From contig CM068314.1 of assembly GCA_034766995.1 (NCBI GenBank), positions 41,199,808-41,263,807 on the forward strand: a DNA stretch of 64,000 bases. The letters run 5' to 3'. Below the pieces are notes generated by a model. It was not told the origin of the DNA and made no database searches. It saw only the letters and a program-made list of their open reading frames with translations. Every line of letters starts with the position of its first letter. The stretch's first letter is position 1. Positions 42,296-56,555 of the stretch are shown in pieces. The position numbers and the translations under genes were made by a program. Source of the DNA: Acanthacorydalis orientalis (taxonomy: Eukaryota > Arthropoda > Insecta > Megaloptera > Corydalidae).

Positions 42296-43004
42296 ACTAA
42301 CAATTATAGAATTAAAAAAATGCAATCATTGCCTATCATAACAATTTATATTTTAAGGTTTAAAGACTCACACGTATTAATTGTCATGTTGTTTTATCTT
42401 GTTGTCTATTTAATTATTAAAGTAATGGTTTTAAGAAAGTAATTAAGTGCTATTAAAGAAAACGTATAAAAATTTCACAGAGATTATTGGACGCAAATTA
42501 GAAACTGTTAACTAAGTAGAACAAGATACTAAGACGTATATGTTTTAAGTTTAAATAGTTATAAAATTACATCCACGAAATGAATTCTTTTCATAGAAAT
42601 TTATATTTAGTTGAAATTAAACACAAAAAGTTGTATTAGTTTTATAATTATAATTCGAATGGATGAGTTTGCATTTCGTGTACAAATTCATTTATTATTA
42701 ACATAATGATAGTTTTTAAATATATTGATTGTTATAGAATGAGTACTGAACAATCATATGAAAAACTTGAGAGAATGTATAAAATATTTTAATCCGCCTA
42801 TAAATTGACTTAACGGATAAAATAACTTTCAAATGACAAATATGAACCTGACTATTCATGTGAAAATTAGAACATATCTAACCACTAAATGATTGGAATT
42901 TGAAGGGCATTTGTTACGTTCACATGATTAGATATAAAAACATTTTTTCTGTCAATTTAGTTTTAATATAAATCGATATAAATGTTCAATACTTCGAAAT
43001 TCTG

Positions 43005-43045
<41 letters not shown>

Positions 43046-43902
43046 AGAGAGAGAGAGAGAAAGAGAGAGAACATATTTATAAATAACAAGAGAGAGAGAC
43101 GAAAGTATAATCATATATAGTTACATTATTTTTTTTTCCCAAGTTATTTACTTGTTTTTATTCCGAGTTAGTTATCAGCGTTTGAGTGAAATTGACATTT
43201 TACAGTATATCCATTATTTAAAAGAAAAAAAAACTTAATATTTATTTTTAGAAAAAGTTCTTAAATATTTAATAAATGTTTCGATTTGGATTAGTATGAA
43301 TCAGTAGGAATTATTTCGATAGATGTCGCCAACCTTAAAGAATTTTAATTTCAATATTGCACATCTAATGCGTGAATTCATGACACTATTATAAATTCAT
43401 AAAGAATTTTGCTTGATTTTATATGAAATAAGTTAAAGAAATATTTAATGGTTAGCAAATAGTTTTTTTTATGGTGAATGATAATATTTTAATTTTTATG
43501 TGTTCCTTTGATAATTTTAATTTTAAAAATTATTTTTCTAATCCGTAATTGTCTTATAACTTATACATTCTAAAATTACTTCAATATATCTGTTTACCTA
43601 GCGTTAAGTAGTTCTTTTGAAAAAGTTTTTCGTAATGAAGACGTGATTGAATTTATAAACCTTAAGTCAACTAACGGATCGTTTTTGTTTGAAAGTATTG
43701 ACTACTTCTACTTTTAATTAAACTATTTAATATTCTTTAAACAGTCATTTTAATCACTAAATCTTTGTAGTTTACTTGAATATTAAACTATATTAGTACA
43801 AGAGACCTCGATCATCAAATTACATCATTTTCTTTTAATTATCAGCAAATAGTGGTTAATGAATGTATACTAGAACTGAATATAAATATTGAACTTTTCA
43901 CA

Positions 43903-43961
<59 letters not shown>

Positions 43962-45261
43962 ATGAATATTTATTGAATGTAAGTACATATTGATGGATAT
44001 TTTTCTATAAATATGTTTTAAGTTGTATTTTTTTTGATAATTAACATTTTAAAGAGATTCATTGAGACCATTAATGAAATTTAACTCAAAATTTAATAGA
44101 AAAATTATGAACACTTATTGATTTTTAAAATTTTATTATCATTCTATGTCATATACTTATTGCATCTTTTAAAAGTTTAACGCCCTTAATTATATACCTA
44201 AAGAGAAAAAAAAATAGCAATATAAAGTAAAATTTCATGCTTTTTTCTGACAGAAACACAAATACTAGGAATTAATATACAATACAAAATTATAGTGAGG
44301 TATATTATTAATATCTAAAATTGTATTAAGAACATAACAAGGTAATAAAAATGATTTTATTATATATTATTAACATATAAAGAACACCACCAATTTTCGT
44401 TTTAAATATGTATAACAGATTAGCCATTGTTACTAAAATGATTATAGGACTTAGGAAGGAAAATTGAGAGAAAAAGTAGTAAAATTTGACTTATATATAT
44501 ATATGTATATAAATCATTTATGGTGTTACTAGTGCGGGTGTAATTTAATCGAAGAATAACTTTTTATTTTTATAGAAATAATGATAATGGATTTAAAATT
44601 AAATTAGGGAACTTTACAAATGGACAGATGTCAGTTGAATTTTTCGCTGAGAATTTCGTGTCTAAAATAAATTACAACCCTCTATTTTAAATCCCCTATG
44701 TATAGTTCCTCTACGTTATCCTCTAGTAAGACGGAAGTTAATAAAAAAGAAAACACCTGCTATTTTTACATTTTTACTGTACTCAGTGGGTGTACTTACA
44801 CATATTATTCTTTAATTTAGTGATATTTAGAATTTACTGACTTACTCTAGCTTTATATATATATCTTGATTCGTTAATTTCCGAATTCAAAAATTATATT
44901 ATTAAAGACACATTTTAATAGTATCCAAAGTTGCATTAAATTCTTTTCTTAGATATCCCAGTTTTATTTGAATCAGTTTGAATTAATTTTAGCGAATATA
45001 AGATTAGATAAGTTAAAAACAGGAGCAAAAAATAAGTAGAATAATAAATGTTCCTATGAAAATTAAATGATTTTTTTAAAAAAATATCAAAAGTAATTAA
45101 GAGAGAAATATTTAATTTACAGTAATTTAATAAAAAAAAACTTTAAAAACTACTGTACATTTCTGCTTTAAATTTCAATTAACGTTGAATAAAAACTACC
45201 ACAAAAATTAAAATTTAATTAATTTTTTGTATAAGAATTTAATAATGTATATTCTTTTTGT

Positions 45262-45309
<48 letters not shown>

Positions 45310-45411
45310 TATTCATTAATAATAATTTGTAAATAAAAAATCATATTTAATTAAAGATGCTTTTAATTACTTTTTTTTGATCAGATGTCTTCTATATACC
45401 ATGTATACTCG

Positions 45412-45466
<55 letters not shown>

Positions 45467-46790
45467 CAAAAACGGAATGAGTGAAATGTGAAGGGCATAA
45501 AATTTGTAATTGATTAACGTTATTCAAATTAGCTAAGTCGATTTTTTTATAAAACATACTAATTCTAATACCAGTCAGGAAATTTTTCTAGTTTATTACT
45601 TTCATATATATTTTTTTTTATATTTATTTCTATGAATTTACAAGGACAGTTCGAGGTTTATGCCACAATAGGTTAAGAAACGAGTGCTTTCTATAAGAAG
45701 GTCGTCAGATAAACTGTAACTTTAATATATTTATAACTTAATTTAACAGTTTCCTTACTTTATATAGATAACAGTAAGATTTCCAGTTGAAATGACTCAG
45801 CATCATTTTATAAAAATGTGTTATTATTATGCATTAATTCATTTGTTAATAAAATACAACCATAAAATAAATTCATGTGAAACGAACTGGAATAAGTTTA
45901 GCAACTTTTTTATTTTTTTTATACAAGAAAATATAGTTGATGTCGTCAGTTGTTTTTTATTACGATATTATTTTTTTATAATGAGATTTAATAAAAAAAT
46001 AATAATTATACAAGTAAAATATTAAGTTATAAAAATAAAATAATTCAGAATGCAAAAATGTTTTATGTTTGTTATTAACACTTTAATAGAATTTAATTTC
46101 AGATCTATTGTATTGTTTTATATTGAATGAATATTTAAGAATTGAATACCCTTAGATTTGGATGTTGGTTGGTTATTTGGGGTTTAAGGCCGCGTCGACA
46201 AATAAAGTCATTAGCACTTGACTTACATTTACAAAAGATATATATATATATATATATATATGATGTAAAATAGAATGTTTCGGTTTCCTCAAAATGGTTT
46301 ACTATAAATTTAGAATAATAGTTTAAATGACTTATAAATGAAAATTAAAGAATAAAAAAAATGTTTATTAATATCTAATTTCCAATATGTATTATACTTG
46401 AAACATTGCGAAAGAGCCACAGAAAATTATTCAACAATTAAACGAAGTAAATTGAAAAATATACTTTAACATATACTACAAGTCAAAAGTAATTTTCAGT
46501 TGTCTAAATAAAACAGAAAATAAATTGAGAAAAACTTGTAAGATATATTATTTATTTGATAATTTATTAGGAAAGATAGTTTATTAATTGTGGAATTTAC
46601 CAGGAAAATAGCAATGCACTGAAGTTCATTTGAACGAATTGTCTTAATATTTAAATTGAAGAATCCACTTTGCTTGATTAATTTATTCTGCATTAATCTT
46701 GGAAATTAAAAGAAGGTTCTAATGTTAAAATATCTCAGTGATAAAGAAATATATTTGTTTAAAATAATGCAAATAGATAAAGGGGATCAG
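39313..46790. other. AT-rich stretch, no gene found
   Basis: Contains (TA)n arrays at 39768-39841 (with TG tract), 40599-40650, 41380-41432, 42238-42291, 43008-43045 (running into GA repeats to about 43080), 43908-43960, 45264-45312, 45419-45466 and 46238-46261. A short (TCAA)n tract lies near 41779-41797. No exon or RNA gene was recognised. Confidence 0.6.
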
Positions 46791-46794
46791 GAGA

Positions 46795-46985
46795 AATACA
46801 AAAGCCAACCGGAGTTACAGATATAATAACGAGAGTAGAGCTTAATATTTAAATATATGGGTCATATTGCAAGAAAAAAAACAATTAATGAATGACAAAA
46901 AATATCAATTAGAAGAGAAGAAATACAAAAAGTACAGAAGACAATCAAAGAACAGGTGTTATAAAGATATTAAAAAATATGTTAA
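46795..46985 (+). mobile_element. Decayed non-LTR retrotransposon, C-terminal tail
   Basis: Two shifted frames give KPTGVTDIITRVELNI, then KYMGHIARKKTINE, a stop, and QKISIRREEIQKVQKTIKEQ. This matches the pattern after the reverse transcriptase domain of many insect non-LTR elements (a 'GHIAR' motif followed by Arg-rich residues and a Trp/Asp motif). Stops and a frameshift show it is long dead. The rest of the element is absent. Confidence 0.55.
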
Positions 46986-48438
46986 TATGTGTTAAAAGAA
47001 GTATTGAAATGTGTTTGATTGTTTTTATCTAGTGCTATGAGTAGATTGTCGAATAAATGTTAATGTAGAATATACACGAGTATATAATTTACATTTTTAC
47101 ATTAGAATATTTTTATGCTCAGTTTAAAAAAAAATAACCATTAGAATGGATAATCTAACTATTTGCAGCTTTAAATGTAAACTAGTTATGTCGATTTTAC
47201 TCTATTTATTATATTCTTTGAGTATAAATATTATTTCAAAAATCTGTAACTAATGAAAATGTCTATAAATGAACATATGTGCTATAAATCCATGTACATT
47301 GCAGTGGAAAGAGACAAGTGTACATTTGTCTTCTTTTATTTTGTTACAGATTTTTGTAAGATTATCTAACGCAACTAGATCCAAGAATACACGAAATATA
47401 TTAACAACACGACGCGCATGCTTTGACCTGTTATTAGACGTTTAGATGTGTGGAATAATTTGGTGAATGTGAATCGTTTGTGCATAAAAACTTATTTTTC
47501 TTTTGTGTTGTAGAAAAATGATTGAATTTATTAGAAAAAAACGATATCTAAATCCGCGTATATTTAAATAATCCATATAGTTTATCGATTCCTGTTTTTA
47601 TATTTGACTTGTAAGAGGTTATTGACGACCACGTGGTGAATATTTTTGTCGTGTAGACTTAATATGGTGCATATTTATTCGATGCTTAAAATGGTTTCAT
47701 TGGCCAAGCGTCGTAGTGAAATTATGGTGAGTTTTGTTAGTATAATAATATTGTATTAAATCCACATTTAATACTATAGTATATAGAAATTTGTATGCTT
47801 AAAATATATGAAGTGTGGCTAATAAAATATAAATACATATTTTTTATAAAAGAATAAACTTAATTAAAATTAGAATTAAAGTATATTATTCTTTTTAAAT
47901 CAATTGATACCATTGTGGGCAATGATTTAGTTTAATATTGCATATAATTTTTATGAAAGCCTGAGTGTAATTTATTTTTTATCCTTATTTAATATATGGT
48001 AGCAAATAGAATGATTTAAATATACCATGAATTTTATTAGATTTATAAATGATATTATATTTTGGAAAATTATAGATTTATTTTTGCAGTTTATCATAAA
48101 AACATATGCTTTTGACATGTTTCTAAAATTTAGTAAACACTTCAGTTTAATTTATTATTACATTTATTAAATAACATTGTGTTGAAAATAAAAATATCTT
48201 CTGTATGGAAGTATACTTTAGAATTATTTTACTATTATTTACATGCAAAATATTTTCTTGTAATACTAAGGGGCTATTCTCCCTCCTAGTTCGCTCACTG
48301 ATCCCCAGGGGGCTCTGTCCCCGTTTGTTTTTGCTTGGATTGCATATATTTGCCTAAATTCGTAATATATATATATGTATGTTAGTATATCTATATAATT
48401 GCACTCGAAGATATATTGCAACGTAAATGTTTTATATA

Positions 48439-48484
<46 letters not shown>

Positions 48485-49294
48485 TAGTATGTGTATATAA
48501 CCACTCTCACAGTTACATTACAACGCGTTTATTTTATAATGTTGTATATTTGGTTGTTTTTTGTGAAAATTTCGTGTAACTTTGAGTGTCATCTTTAATA
48601 ATAATTTGATCTAAAATCTCTACACGTTTTTTTTAATTTATTTTTGTCCATTTACTGAAATTTTACGGAATATATATATATATACATATAGATGTATTTA
48701 TATATTTTTTTTAAAAAATATTTTTTAAATGTAAAATAGACTCAATTAGAAATGTTTATGAAATTTTAATGATTAAATGGTAATACACCATGATAATTGA
48801 CCAGAGATATTCTTTATTGGAATATTTAAAAATGTTCACACCAAGCTATTTTATGTATACTCGTATTAGTAATTAATATATTTTTATATCAATAACTTAT
48901 TTATTTCCAGTATGAAGGAAGTACTTTTATAATAAATGTTTTTCTCACTTTATATATTTTTAATAATCAAGTGAAGGTACATTTAAAATGACTTTGATTA
49001 ATTTTTGTTGTTTTTAATGATGAATAAATAAGTCAGATAAATAATTTAGTTAACATGGTAAGTGCAGAGCTCATTTTGCTTTACTTTTCATATAGGCGAC
49101 GCGTAAAACAGAAAATGCAAAATAGTACGGATTATTTACCATGAATCAAATAACGATTGTTTGTTTTTTTTTATGTGTCTTAGTTCTATTGGTTATTTAT
49201 GTTTAATGTGTTTTAATAAAACTCATTAGAATATTTTATACATGTTTTTTAATATTATATGAATTATAAAGGTATTAATTTTTAAATTTTATAA
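46986..49294. other. AT-rich stretch with a few complex patches
   Basis: A patch at about 47330-47730 is less AT-rich. It includes the palindrome ACCACGTGGT (47628-47637) and a 21-codon open frame from ATG at 47664 to a GTGAGT donor at 47727. (TA)n arrays lie near 48441-48484 and 48670-48683. Nothing is firmly identifiable as a gene. Confidence 0.5.
48268..48365. repeat. GC-rich dispersed repeat, copy 2
   Basis: AAGGGGCTATTCTCCCTCCT, AGTTCGCTCACTGATCCCCA and GGGGGCTCTGTCCCCG form an island very unlike the flanks and align with 34481-34560. GGGGCTATTCTCCC and GGGGGCTCTGTCCCC are self-complementary, so short hairpins are possible. Confidence 0.5.
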
Positions 49295-49378
49295 TGCCAG
49301 TCTTTAGAGACCAGAGTCGCCAAAACGGAATGATTAGTGCCCGTTCCTAGGGACTGGCGCGGCGTTTAACGTGTTAAA
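49295..49378. mobile_element. Possible transposon end with inverted GCCAGTC motif
   Basis: GCCAGTCTTTAGAGACCAGA and CGTTCCTAGGGACTGGCGCG carry inverted GCCAGTC/GACTGGC, and the block ends GCGTTTAACGTGTTAA. TTAA at the edge and a CACGTTAA-type terminus recall piggyBac-like elements, but only about 85 bp remain and the assignment is tentative. Confidence 0.3.
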
Positions 49379-49497
49379 TATTACTATAAAATAAAAAAAA
49401 ATATCTTTAATTTTTGTACCGTTGCTTTTCTTGAAGTTGAAGAGGGATGTGCGTATTATTTCGGTTATTTTAAGTTTTATGTAGGAATTTATCATTC

Positions 49498-49538
<41 letters not shown>

Positions 49539-50937
49539 GTGTACATATGGGTAATAGGAATGAGACAGAGAGAGAGAGAAAGGAAATGAAAAGTAAGCAT
49601 AATAATGTTCCAATAAAACATGTTATGTAGATAAAAGTGCATTTTTATCGTTAGTAGAATAAAAAAGTAGTTAAATCGACATTCTCAATTATATGAAATG
49701 CACGAAACGTGTAAAAGAAGAAAATTGTTCAGTGTTACACACGTGCTCACTAAAGTGTCAGTGTCAGCCAGCTGACGTGCCGTGACTTGCATGCGCTTCG
49801 CAAAATACTTTCTTGTTCATGTACTGCATTTAGCATTATGTTGATCTCGACGACATATTGCAGATACGTACTAGAATAGAAATCAACTAAACATAGTAAT
49901 TTCACTGTTTTCTAATCGACAGTGTGATATTTTCTTTATATATACAATTTTATTTAGAACGAGACAAAGTGAGAAACATCACTCTTTCGATTTTGTACTG
50001 AATAATTTATAAAAACAAGAGTCGAAGAATTCGAAAATGAAATTGTTATGGATTTTATAGACAGAAAAAAATAAAACAGGCATGTGAAAGTATTAAAGTA
50101 AACTTTTCTTGATATTATTTAATTTGTTTTTTTTTTTTCAATTTGAATAAATTATTTATACATATAATTGATATACTAGAAGATATATTTAAGTATGTAT
50201 GATGTATATCATTCCATTCACTATAAAAATTCTAGAAGTATAAAATGTGTACTTTTTATAAATGTTGCAGTGAAATTGTTCCATTTTTTCACTTTACTCT
50301 AAAATAATGATGAAATTATGACCTCGAAGTTGACAGATAAATTTTATATTCTTTTATATTTTAGATCAAAAGATATGTTTAATAACCTGCACACATTAAA
50401 TGTATAAAAAGAATTTTTTAAATATTAAATTAATATTAGACATTTTAAAAACAAGTTCATTTTATTATATAAATTTAGTATATATTGTTTATATATAATT
50501 ATTAAGGTAAATAAATTTCAGCTTTGAAAAATAAACAATTTAAACTATTAATTGTTTTTAACTAATTTTTATTGAATGCTGTAAATCGGAATTTAACAAA
50601 TTATTTCATTAATTATTATTCATACAATCCTTTGAATTTGAATTTAAAGTACAGAATCGTGTGTAAATTCTATCAGAAAGTAAAAGGTACTAATTTTAAA
50701 ATAAATCAATGAACGAATAACGAGAAAAGAATATCAAACAGAAATATAAAAAAAGTAATTGTTAAGCGGTGTTACAAAGAATTGTAAATGTAGAGCAGAC
50801 GTGCTTAGTTTTTATTTCATTGATTTGAGTGATTTAAATAGAGGTCAATCTTTGAAATGTATAGCATTGTTGAAATTTTAAATATTTATTTCCGTTTTTA
50901 TGAATAAGAATACATATATACATACATAAACACACAT

Positions 50938-50989
<52 letters not shown>

Positions 50990-51963
50990 GTGCAGGGTTG
51001 TATTTGTAGTTATTTTTTATTTTGGTTTTGAATAACATAAATTATAAATGGGTAATATGAAAAAAATAAAGGTATAATAAAAACAATTCTGGGTATTAAT
51101 ATGAATGACTAGTTTTATATTTGTATATTATTTATATTAATTGTCAATTCGTTGATATTATTAAATAATATGTTTCGTTTTCTTAATGAAGACAAAGTAA
51201 TTGTCTATTTCATATTCAAGTATAACCAAAATAGGATAGAAAGTTCTTGTGTAATGAACTAAAAGTAGAGATAAATCTTTGAAGTATATGGACAAATATT
51301 TGGAATAAAGTGAATAAAAGTTTTTATTAAAACTGAAAATAATTTAAATAAATAAATAGAATAATATAGAATTAGGATTTAAACAAAAGACAATGTTAGT
51401 ATAAAAAGTAGTTACATTTTTTTTCATTCTTGTGGATACATTGGACGTTGAAATTTATAAGGCTGTTTTATTATAAGATTGTCACTGTAATAACAGCACG
51501 ATTTTTTTTGTGCTACATTTGCGGTTAGTTTCTCGGTGATTTATTTTAGATGGATTTGTTTTCATTCTTCAACATACACTTTAAACATAACTTTCACTAC
51601 ATAAGACAATATTGTGTAATTCTGTTATTAGTTATTTGATAAGGGGTTTTCAAATTGAAAACGATAATTACTTTTTAATAAATGTGTCATTGGAAGTAAA
51701 TTTTATTTTAATTTAAAACGGGTATTTGATTGTATTGCGACTTAATGAATTTCAAGTTTGTCGTTGAGGCTAGTTAGTATATAAGTATATATGTATATAT
51801 ATATATATATATGTGTGTGTGTATGTATGCATGTGTGTGTGTCTAAGTATATGGGTGTGGATATCTCTGTTCAGTAATGTTATATATTAGAATATTACAA
51901 GCAGTGTACAGAAATTGCTTGAGAATATAATAGAAAACTTAATTATTTTAAGTTTAAATATTA

Positions 51964-52033
<70 letters not shown>

Positions 52034-52226
52034 CCAAACATTAGTTTTGAGTTGTGCCCTAGATAGAATGTTTTTATTTTTTTACTGAATTTATTAATTA
52101 AAGACTTAAAAAAACAAATAAAATAGAATTACATTTTTTGTTATAGTTCGTCGCAATGTAACTGAAGATAATTATATAAATATTTATAATATGAAAATGT
52201 ATGTGATTTAAAAGTACGTTATTATG

Positions 52227-52284
<58 letters not shown>

Positions 52285-52864
52285 CTATATAGGAATATTT
52301 TTGAAAAGAAGCATTATAAACACGAGTTAATATTTTTGGGTATTATGTAGGTGTCTTATGCTGTTTTAGTTTTAAATTTTTTTTTTTGAAAATGAAAATG
52401 TGAAGTAAAAATTTTTATATAGAGTAATATGAAAAAATGAAATTTAAAAAAAACTTATTTTATGAAATGTATTGTTTTTTATAATACACGATCATGCACG
52501 AACTTTAAAAAAGTTTTGAAAATGATTAAAAACGAAAGTGTTATAAATAGTTTTCTGAATTTATAATCGGTACATCAATTGGAAAATTCACTTAGTACTA
52601 AATAAAAATAAATATTTTAACTTTCTAAGTTTAGAAAAATGAAAATAAAGAAATAAAATGTCAGTACAACTCAAAACTAGACTGGATAAGAAATGAAATT
52701 TGTAACCGTGGGTATATTTAAAAAAATAGAAGTCTAAAATTAATATCTTTTAAGAGCTTATTGAAATTTATTATCTTTTATGGAAATATAATGGGTGTTA
52801 AATGATTTAGAAAAAAATAAGGAAAAACAAGACAATTTTTTAATACATTTTGTAATTTTGCACG

Positions 52865-52917
<53 letters not shown>

Positions 52918-53442
52918 AAAAAATAAAAATTGAAAAGGTTTTTAAAAATCAAATATTATTCCAGTAAAGATAATTTCATAAAAAATAAATATTTTCTTAA
53001 TGTCTAGCAAAATTATATATCTTATATATAAATTCATAAAATACAAAAACATTTGTCTACGATTTGACGTTTATATTAGAAGTAATTTATTGCTGTCTGT
53101 CAGTGAATATCATAATGTTCAGTATTAAATTGAAATAAAATGCTATCTTAGTTTATAAAATTTATTAAAGATATTTAAATAATCAACGGAATATATACTT
53201 ATCAGTTCCTGAATTATTTTTTGACGTATTTTGAAGATTTCTTTTCACAGCCAATATTTGACATTTACCTGAAATAAAAGAGAAAATATGTTATTTAAAA
53301 AGTGATTATAATTTACAAGTCATATAATTACAAATAATAATGAATACATTTCACTTAACACATGTTATATTTTCACTTAATAATTCTTAATAAGGGCAGT
53401 GAGATATGTTTCCATTTTATTTAAATAGCAGTACTAGTAGTG

Positions 53443-53489
<47 letters not shown>

Positions 53490-55142
53490 GGCTATTAGTA
53501 TTTTAATGTTGATAAAAATGTAAAATTTATTTCATACAATGTTATAAATGTTATCTTGTCAATTTGAAAAGATAAATTAAGTTTTTTATAAGGACTGAAA
53601 GTAATAAATCATTTCTTAATATATAAAATATATGCTAATTTTTTTTATTTCTTACCATGGCACTGTAAATTAATTACTATAAGTTTTAATTACTATAAAT
53701 TTCAAGGAACTTTTTTCTTAATTTGTAAATAGTGTTGACATTTATTTATATGAAAGTAAGTACTAGTAAAAAAAAACAATTATCATACAAATTTCATTTT
53801 CTTATCAATCAAATATAATACACATTATATTGTTTTATAAAACAGACACTCTTTTCATTACATATTTGCATATTAATTTTAAAAGTATGAATACAAATAG
53901 AAAATATCTTCGAAATATAATATCGTTTTGTTTAGTATTAGGTAGGTGTATAATCTTGAATCTTGTTCCAGTTGAAAGAACAGTGAAATTTCTTTTTGAA
54001 ATTATGTTTGAATAACCTTTGTACATAGATTCTGAAATCGTAATATATTATTTTCATTTATCAGTAGTTTATAATTTTTATTTAGAAACATGTTATGTGT
54101 AATATATTGTTATTATATGATTTTGATATTGATTATAAGAACGTATTTGATCTGATAAAAAAATAAATAATGCAGAATGTTCATACAGAGCAGATTCGAT
54201 TATAGATATTAAAAAAAATTCAATGAATTTTTTTATGATCAAGTTATCTTTTGTTATAAATTATGCTAGAAATATATCACATTATTCAATTTCTTTATTA
54301 TAATGATATAAGAACTGTCGGCTATTTACTATCGAGGGTAATGGACTAAAGTTAATTCTATTATGGAACTTGTAAGACATTTATAGGTACATGCAAAATA
54401 GTTTTTTTATTCAAGTTATATTTGATTGTTGATGAATTACATAAAATTAGGTTAGTGAGAAAGTAATTATGACTTTAGTATAATTTTTGAGTTTATATTG
54501 GACATAGAGTATATCTACTCTATGAATTATATTAGTTTGTTGATATTATGTATATGAATATGTATCGTTTTATCTTTAAAATCATAACTTATACTTCAAA
54601 GATGTTCAACACCTAATTTTAAAACGTTTTTATTGCATATATTAGTTAGGAGATGTACCTGGAAATTATTTAAATTGTTGTTATTATAAAAACTATCAAG
54701 TGTTAAAAGAATGATATTTTAATATAAAGACAATAACGTTTTATTTTGAAAATTTATTGGGAGAAGTTTGTGATTTTTAAATTATTGTTGTATTTTAAGA
54801 TATTCATAGGCAGTATTGGGTTAACTGCTAAATGTAAAGATTTTATTTATTCCTATTTTATCATACTTTATATACTTTTATTAAATAAATATTCATTTTC
54901 ATTATAAATGAAGATGTAAATTTAGCAAATTTCGTATTTGCAATATATTAGTTTTGAAACATGAATTTTTAAATTCATTTTTAATAAAAGCTGGTGTATA
55001 ATTTCATAACGGTGCGTAACAACCTTACATATACGAAAAATAATCCGAATTATTGTATGGCAGTAGTTGCAAATACATAAGCATATTTATGGAATATAAT
55101 ATTTTTTATTTATTTGTTAAAAATAACGTATTTCCTACAACA

Positions 55143-55185
<43 letters not shown>

Positions 55186-55254
55186 AAGGTTTTTGAATAA
55201 TTGAATCAAAAGTAAATGCGTATTAATTAAATAGCGTGGCATGTTCCCATAGAA
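49379..55254. other. AT-rich stretch, no gene found
   Basis: Contains (TA)n arrays at 49500-49535, 50939-50992, 51789-51820 (then TG), 51966-52032, 52227-52278, 52867-52914, 53444-53487 and 55147-55182. A GC-richer patch at about 49735-49870 (GTCAGCCAGCTGACGTGCCG) has no clear identity. A solo mariner end lies at 54451. Confidence 0.6.
54451..54482 (+). mobile_element. Solo mariner-like terminal repeat
   Basis: TTAGGTTAGTGAGAAAGTAA followed by TTATGACTTTAG resembles the mariner 5' end at 4099 (TTAGGTTGGTAGGGAAATAA, then TTGTGGTCTTAG). No matching 3' repeat is seen. A small perfect hairpin, CATAGAGTA/TACTCTATG, lies just downstream at 54503-54524. Confidence 0.5.
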
Positions 55255-55600
55255 CAATGGTCTTTAAACTTTGTCGACTCACGGAACCATTTTGAGGAAC
55301 CCCTACCATCCCTAGAAAACTAAAGATGCATACACCACAAGTTTTGAAAACCAACCATCTTACATGACCAAATTTTATTATTTACTTCTGATTCAGCGGA
55401 GTCGTAATGTGTATTCATAAATACAGTTTTACTGCATAATAATACGCAATAAAAGATATTTATAGAAATAAAAGAAATTATTATAAATTAACTATTTTGA
55501 ATTTTTAACTTTTCGAGTTTTTTCTTCGAAAACTCTTTCTAATTTAGAATTTGACTCACGTAACCTCAGGATTCTGAGGAACACAGTTTGAAAAACATTG
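55255..55600. mobile_element. hAT-like MITE, decayed
   Basis: Left end CAATGGTCTTTAAACTTTGT, continuing CGACTCACGGAACC; the complement of the right end reads CAATGTTTTTCAAACTGTGT and further in CGTGAGTCAAA. The inverted ends resemble the widespread CAGTGGTTCTCAAACT termini of hAT-type elements. The 8-bp flanks CCATAGAA and TCCTAAAA agree at 5 of 8 positions, compatible with an old 8-bp target duplication. The interior is non-coding and carries a GAGTTTT/AAAACTC hairpin. Confidence 0.6.
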
Positions 55601-55929
55601 TCCTAAAATAAACAAATGTGTATATGAGACATAAAAGTAATTATATATTATACATAAGTAACTATAATTATTCAACGAATATATTAAATATATTACTTCT
55701 AATAAAGCACACCTTTCAATTATGCTATTGTTAAAAACAGTGACATTTAGCATAATATTATAACATAAATGGAAATGTAAAAAAGTACTTGTTCACTTTT
55801 ACGATTGAATTAGACAGCTTTTATGTGTTATTATTATATAATTTTTTTATGTTTCTTTTTTAATGTTGCATTTCCTGTGCAATTTTAGCCGTCACAAATG
55901 TTACATATATATCCATACATACGCACACA

Positions 55930-55992
<63 letters not shown>

Positions 55993-56511
55993 TTGTATAT
56001 ACATCCATAAATATGTACGTATATGGAATTAATTATAGGTATTTTAAACACTTTTTTAACTATACAATTTCAAATACGCATATGTAGGAAATTGAAAAAT
56101 GATAAATTAGTTTTAAATGCTTAAAAATGAAGGTAATTACTAGTTTTACAATAAAACATTCTAATGATTCTCGAAATAACTGAGTTATAATTGAATATAA
56201 CATTAATATTTCTTAAAAAAGTTTTTTTTTAAATAAAGTAAGTTTTGTTTTTGGTTGAAAAATGTTGATAACTGTACTTATTTTTTTATATTCACGTGTT
56301 TCTCCATATAAGGACAATTGAGATTCATCATCACTATAGGTCGGTTTAATCATTCATAGTTATTAATGATTATTTTTGAAAATAAAATAATTCCAAATTT
56401 ACGTACATAATGAGCAGTATATATTATTGGCATTCGTTATCTTCGGTATTTTTATATTTAAAAAAACTCTCTTAATTTAATTGTATTTAATCAACTTTTT
56501 ATATACCATAG

Positions 56512-56555
<44 letters not shown>

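Noticed and set aside
45792..46025. 77-codon plus-strand frame with several hydrophobic runs
   Set aside because: Composition (Ile, Phe, Tyr, Lys, Asn) is what random AT-rich DNA gives; no recognisable motif or splice context.
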